Shown: one piece after another, positions 59,401-64,000 of the stretch
Layout of the letters: the number at the start of each line of letters is the position of its first letter
How positions within the stretch are numbered: the stretch's first letter is position 1
From: Mycoplasma phocoeninasale
GTDB taxonomy: Bacteria > Bacillota_I > Bacilli_A > Mycoplasmatales > Metamycoplasmataceae
Direction of reading: 5' to 3'
Length of the DNA: 64,000 nucleotides
Assembly (NCBI RefSeq): GCF_012934885.1
Contig: NZ_CP051480.1
Coordinates: forward strand, 496,001 to 560,000
Made by a program: the position numbers and the translations under genes
Notes under the pieces: generated by a model
Told to the model about the DNA's origin: nothing
Seen by the model: only the letters and a program-made list of their open reading frames with translations
Database searches by the model: none

Positions 59401-59818
59401 CCGTTTATCAATTCTTTGGGAAATCCAAGAAGGATCAGGACTTAGATTAGCAGGTAGAGCATTTAAAGGAATGCAAAGTTATTTCTATCATGATGGCATT
59501 AGACGCGAATTTACAAATTACCTTGATTATAAAAGGGCTCTTTATTACTACTATCCCGATGAGGATAATTACACCCCTAGCTCAATTGATTATTTAATTG
59601 TTACAAGTGGATATAATAGTTCAGAGCAATCTAAACTAGCACCATTTAAATATAAAGTTACAGCAGATGGCACTATAAATCAAATAAGTAAAAGAGATTA
59701 CATTCTTCTAACCATTAAAGAAGGTGGATTTGCTAAATTCATGAAGTTAAATAATGCAAAATCTAATTCAGAATGAAGTGGTTTAAATACTGTTGATTTC
59801 TCGAAAGTCAAAGAATAA
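53414..59818 (+). CDS. Giant lipoprotein 4 with inactive-looking SGNH hydrolase domain
   Basis: The 2134-residue protein pairs with lipoprotein 3 and shares its ERIVFDQSEVSG segment, lipobox IAASC (Cys30), block I ALGDDYAAG (Asp62), block II NYGLSGS, block III SVGYNDFF and FEMLPSIKGYKKLA. In the SGNH domain most residues are identical to copy 3; divergence grows through the helical middle (residues about 400-1800). The last 400 residues again carry RNINMNSDRSKRTTI, EMFGRETVEANRE, RREFTNY, SSIDYLIVTSGYN and EGGFAKFMKLNN. One conserved Trp near residue 127 is coded TGG here but TGA in the other copies. AGGAGAAAAA precedes the ATG; a perfect terminator follows. Confidence 0.85.
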
Positions 59819-59819
59819 A

Positions 59820-59845
59820 TATAAAAGCAAAAATTTGCTTTTATA
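59820..59845 (+). terminator. Terminator after giant lipoprotein 4
   Basis: TATAAAAGCAAA (59820-59831) and TTTGCTTTTATA (59834-59845) are perfectly complementary, with loop AA, starting 2 nt after the stop. The T-run is inside the right arm. Confidence 0.75.
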
Positions 59846-59916
59846 GCAAAAAATATTTTTATTTTAATTTTTATTAATGGTTGAAAATAAAAATTTTTAT
59901 ATAAAAAATTAATTTC

Positions 59917-59950
59917 AAAAAATGGCATTTTATTTCAAACGCCATTTTTT
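59917..59950. terminator. Bidirectional terminator between convergent genes
   Basis: AAAAAATGGC (59917-59926) pairs with GCCATTTTTT (59941-59950). On the minus strand the T-run follows the stem, 19 nt after the stop of the repeat protein. Confidence 0.8.
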
Positions 59951-59968
59951 TAGATTAGTTTAAATTAA

Positions 59969-62900
59969 TTAATTCTTTTTGTTATTTTTTTCACCATTAT
60001 TATTTAATTTTTTAGATCTTGATTTTCTATTTAATAGAATAATAATTAATATTGGTATAGTGACAATTAGTGCGCCAAGTAGTATTGACAATGTGATAGT
60101 AATAATATTTCTTCTTATTCTTTGTTTATTAGCATCAAGTAATTTATATCTAAATGTTAATTCTCCAGAATAATTATCATCAGAACTAAAATCAACAATA
60201 ATTTTTTTATTTTCTTTATCAATTCTAATTTTAAAGTTTAAATTATCTACATTTGCATCTTTGAAAATCTTTTTAATTATCTCCGCAAAATATTTTTCAT
60301 TAATATTTTTTTCTTCTATCTCACCTAACTCAAATTTAATTTTCTTATCCTTGATTAAGGTGATAATATCTGGCTTATTGGAAGTTGTTATTTTAATTTC
60401 GCCTATGTAGTCTTTACTATCAACCTTAGCTCTTATTAAAAAACTATTGTTTTCGGTATCTAGAATCGTGAATTCTAATTGATTAGTGTCAATTTGAGGA
60501 TATTTGTTATTTATTAATCTTATAATGTCGTCAACTGTATTAACTTTACCTCAATTATTGATTTTAATAATTTGACTAAGATTTTGCTTAGCTGAAATTT
60601 CAAAGCTCAGTTCACTAGTATTTGAATAATCAGCACTGCCGTCAACTGCTTTAATAGTGATATTATTGCCATTGATGGTAATTTTTAGCTGCTCTCATTT
60701 TATGCTCTTGCCAACATTTGCTTCATTTACAATCCGTTTGATTTCATCTTCAGTGACTTCGTTAACTTTGCCTAAGCCATTAACTTTAATTTCTTTTGTT
60801 AAATCAATTTTAGCAGTGACATTGAAGCTAAGATGAGTAGTATTTGAATAATCAGCACTATCGTCAACTGCTTTAATAGTAATATTATTGCCATTGATGG
60901 TAATTTTTAGCTGCTCTCATTTAATTTCTTTACCAGCATTTGCTTCATTTACAACTCGTTTGATTTCATCTTCAGTGACTTCGTTAACTTTGCCTAAGCC
61001 ATTAACTTTAATTTCTTTTGTTAAATCAATTTTAGCAGCAACATTGAAGTTAACTTCACCAATATAGTCTTTACTATCATTTTTAGCTTTAACTAATATG
61101 TGACCATTTTGTTGATCAGTAATTGTAAATTCAAGTTGTTCAATATCGATTTGTGGATATTTCGCTTTTATTAGTTTTTGAACTTCACTAATGGTTAATT
61201 CTTCAACTTTTAGTGTCTCATTAATTTTAATGATTGTGTTAAGATTTTGCTTAGCTGAAATTTCAAAGCTCAGTTCACTAGTATTTGAATAATCAGCACT
61301 ATCGTCAACTGCTTTAATAGTAATCTTATTACCATTGATAGTAATTTTTAGCTGCTCTCATTTTATGCTCTTACCAGCATTTGCTTCATTTACAACTCGT
61401 TTGATTTCATCTTCAGTGACTTCGTTAACTTTGCCTAAGCCATTAACTTTAATTTCTTTTGTTAAATCAATTTTAGCAGCAACATTGAAGTTAACTTCAC
61501 CAATATAGTCTTTACTATCATTTTTAGCTTTAACTAATATGTGACCATTTTGTTGATCAGTAATTGTAAATTCAAGTTGTTCAATATCGATTTGTGGATA
61601 TTTCGCTTTTATTAGTTTTTGAACTTCACTAATGGTTAATTCTTCAACTTTTAGTGTCTCATTAATTTTAATGATTGTGTTAAGATTTTGCTTAGCTGAA
61701 ATTTCAAAGCTCAGTTCACTAGTATTTGAATAATCAGCACTATCGTCAACTGCTTTAATAGTAATCTTATTACCATTGATGGTAATTTTTAGCCGCTCTC
61801 ATTTTATGCTCTTGCCAGCATTTGCTTCATTTACAACTCGTTTGATTTCATCTTCAGTGACTTCGTTAACTTTGCCTAAGCCATTAACTTTAATTTCTTT
61901 TGTTAAATCAATTTTAGCAGCAACATTGAAGTTAACTTCACCAATATAGTCTTTACTATCATTTTTAGCTTTAACTAATATGTGACCATTTTGTTGATCA
62001 GTAATTGTAAATTCAAGTTGTTCAATATCGATTTGTGGATATTTCGCTTTTATTAGTTTTTGAACTTCACTAATGGTTAATTCTTCAACTTTTAGTGTCT
62101 CATTAATTTTAATGATTGTGTTAAGATTTTGCTTAGCTGAAATTTCAAAGCTCAGTTCACTAGTATTTGAATAATCAGCACTATCGTCAACTGCTTTAAT
62201 AGTAATCTTATTACCATTGATGGTAATTTTTAGCTGCTCTCATTTTATGCTCTTGCCAGCATTTGCTTCATTTACAACTCGTTTGATTTCATCTTCAGTG
62301 ACTTCGTTAACTTTGCCTAAGCCATTAACTTTAATTTCTTTTGTTAAATCAATTTTAGCAGCAACATTGAAGTTAACTTCACCAATATAGTCTTTACTAT
62401 CATTTTTAGCTTTAACTAATATGTGACCATTTTGTTGATCAGTAATTGTAAATTCAAGTTGTTCAATATCGATTTGTGGATATTTCGCTTTTATTAGTTT
62501 TTGAACTTCACTAATGGTTAATTCTTCAACTTTTAGTGTCTCATTAATTTTAATGATTGTGTTAAGATTTTGCTTAGCTGAAATTTCAAAGCTCAGTTCA
62601 CTAGTATTTGAATAATCAGCACTATCGTCAACTGCTTTAATAGTAATCTTATTACCATTGATAGTAATTTTTAGCTGCTCTCATTTAATTTCTTTACCAG
62701 CATTTGCTTCATTTACAACTCGTTTGATTTCATCTTCAGTGACTTCGTTAACTTTGCCTAAGCCATTAACTTTAATTTCTTTTGTTAAATCAATTTTAGC
62801 AGCAACATTGAAGTTAACTTCACCAATATAGTCTTTACTATCATTTTTAGCTTTAACTAATATGTGACCATTTTGTTGATCAGTAATTGTAAATTCAAGT

Positions 62901-64000
62901 TGTTCAATATCGATTTGTGGATATTTCGCTTTTATTAGTTTTTGAACTTCACTAATGGTTAATTCTTCAACTTTTAGTGTCTCATTAATTTTAATGATTG
63001 TGTTAAGATTTTGCTTAGCTGAAATTTCAAAGCTCAGTTCACTAGTATTTGAATAATCAGCACTATCGTCAACTGCTTTAATAGTAATCTTATTACCATT
63101 GATGGTAATTTTTAGCTGCTCTCATTTTATGCTCTTGCCAGCATTTGCTTCATTTACAACTCGTTTGATTTCATCTTCAGTGACTTCGTTAACTTTGCCT
63201 AAGCCATTAACTTTAATTTCTTTTGTTAAATCAATTTTAGCAGCAACATTGAAGTTAACTTCACCAATATAGTCTTTACTATCATTTTTAGCTTTAACTA
63301 ATATGTGACCATTTTGTTGATCAGTAATTGTAAATTCAAGTTGTTCAATATCGATTTGTGGATATTTCGCTTTTATTAGTTTTTGAACTTCACTAATGGT
63401 TAATTCTTCAACTTTTAGTGTCTCATTAATTTTAATGATTGTGTTAAGATTTTGCTTAGCTGAAATTTCAAAGCTCAGTTCACTAGTATTTGAATAATCA
63501 GCACTATCGTCAACTGCTTTAATAGTAATCTTATTACCATTGATAGTAATTTTTAGCTGCTCTCATTTTATGCTATTGCCAGCATTTGCTTCATTTACAA
63601 TCCGTTTGATTTCATCTTCAGTGACTTCGTTAACTTTGCCTAAGCCATTAACTTTAATTTCTTTTGTTAAATCAATTTTAGCAGCAACATTGAAGTTAAC
63701 TTCACCAATATAGTCTTTACTATCATTTTTAGCTTTAACTAATATGTGACCATTTTGTTGATCAGTAATTGTAAATTCAAGTTGATTAATATCGATTTGT
63801 GGATATTTCGCTTTTATTAGTTTTTGAACTTCACTAATGGTTAATTCTTCAACTTTTAGTGTCTCATTAATTTTAATGATTGTGTTAAGATTTTGCTTAG
63901 CTGAAATTTCAAAGCTCAGTTCACTAGTATTTGAATAATCAGCACTATCGTCAACTGCTTTAATAGTAATCTTATTACCATTGATGGTAATTTTTAGCTG
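59969..64000 (-). CDS. Large tandem-repeat surface protein with C-terminal membrane anchor (5' end outside window)
   Basis: The frame is open from the right edge to TAA at 59971-59969, giving the last 1343 residues. Seven near-identical 147-residue units fill 60917-64000, each made of two related sub-domains of about 74 and 73 residues. One sub-domain has WEQLKITINGNKITIKAVDD, the other QLEFTITDQQNGHILVKA and AKNDSKDYIGEVNFNV. Three diverged half-units follow. One hydrophobic helix (ITLSILLGALIVTIPILIIILL) and a basic Lys/Asn tail end the protein, so repeats face outward. The pattern resembles mycoplasma variable-surface 'lipoprotein-associated' (Lipoprotein_17-like) domains, but that match is from memory. 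The N-terminus and true length lie beyond the window. Confidence 0.8.
60917..64000. repeat. 441-bp tandem repeats, seven units, continuing past the window
   Basis: The same TCA (Trp codon on the minus strand) recurs at 60917, 61358, 61799, 62240, 62681, 63122 and 63563, exactly 441 bp apart. Units differ at few positions, such as GATAGT/GATGGT and TTTTATGCTCTTGCC/TTAATTTCTTTACC variants. A half-unit copy lies 222 bp before the first, at 60695. Such identity indicates recent amplification or ongoing homogenisation and allows in-frame copy-number change. Confidence 0.95.

Noticed and set aside
32585-59818. The many short standard-code frames and internal TGA codons considered as evidence of decayed pseudogenes
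   Set aside because: All breaks are TGA at positions fitting Trp, no TAA or TAG interrupts any of the four genes, and conserved enzymes in the window have the same pattern. The genes are intact under the mycoplasma code.
60917-64000. Regular repeats considered as a CRISPR array or satellite DNA
   Set aside because: The unit is 441 bp, continuous and an exact multiple of three with one open frame throughout; there are no spacers. It is a coding repeat.

Overview
The window is AT-rich and reads correctly only with the mycoplasma genetic code (TGA = Trp). Conserved enzymes such as ValRS, ParC, ParE, GatA/B, KtrB and RNase HIII are interrupted by in-frame TGA at tryptophan positions and are otherwise intact. 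Small compact genes, 1-17 nt overlaps, Lys/Asn/Ile-rich proteins, lipoproteins with AAS-C or AAA-C lipoboxes and paired ParE-ParC point to a Mycoplasma sensu lato, probably the Hominis group (Mycoplasmopsis/Metamycoplasma). The species cannot be settled from this sequence. No rRNA, tRNA, IS element or CRISPR array was seen.

Layout. 1-7.0 kb: nucleotide salvage and housekeeping genes (deoA end, deoC, upp, a Cof-type HAD phosphatase, RNase HIII, nicotinate phosphoribosyltransferase), plus a Doc-like toxin with a 48-codon neighbour. 7.0-9.8 kb: two lipoproteins on the minus strand, one an endonuclease I-type nuclease and one low-complexity. 10.0-14.9 kb: parE-parC and a 38-residue basic peptide. 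15.2-28.6 kb: a dense minus-strand run acpS-plsC-scpA-scpB-rlu-gatC-gatA-gatB-yihY-ECF S component-pseudo ABC ATPase-valS. 28.8-32.6 kb: pepC and ktrA (minus) and divergent ktrB (plus).

32.6-59.8 kb is an array of four tandem paralogous lipoprotein genes of about 6.4 kb each (2133-2162 residues). Each has a lipobox, an N-terminal SGNH/GDSL-hydrolase-like domain, about 1600 residues of helix-rich sequence and a conserved C-terminal module. In all four the SGNH nucleophile Ser is Asp and the Asp/His pair is missing, so the head looks like a pseudoenzyme. The spacer between copies 1 and 2 is a decayed copy of the ktrB 3' end, which fixes how the array began: ktrB tail plus lipoprotein were duplicated together. 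60.0-64.0 kb is the C-terminal part of a large minus-strand surface protein made of near-identical 441-bp (147-residue) tandem repeats ending in one membrane anchor.

The main candidates for something undescribed are: (i) the giant pseudo-SGNH lipoprotein array, (ii) a motif-dead OppF-like ATPase whose reading frame runs without a stop into valS, (iii) the 441-bp repeat surface protein, and (iv) the Doc-like toxin lacking a Phd gene upstream.
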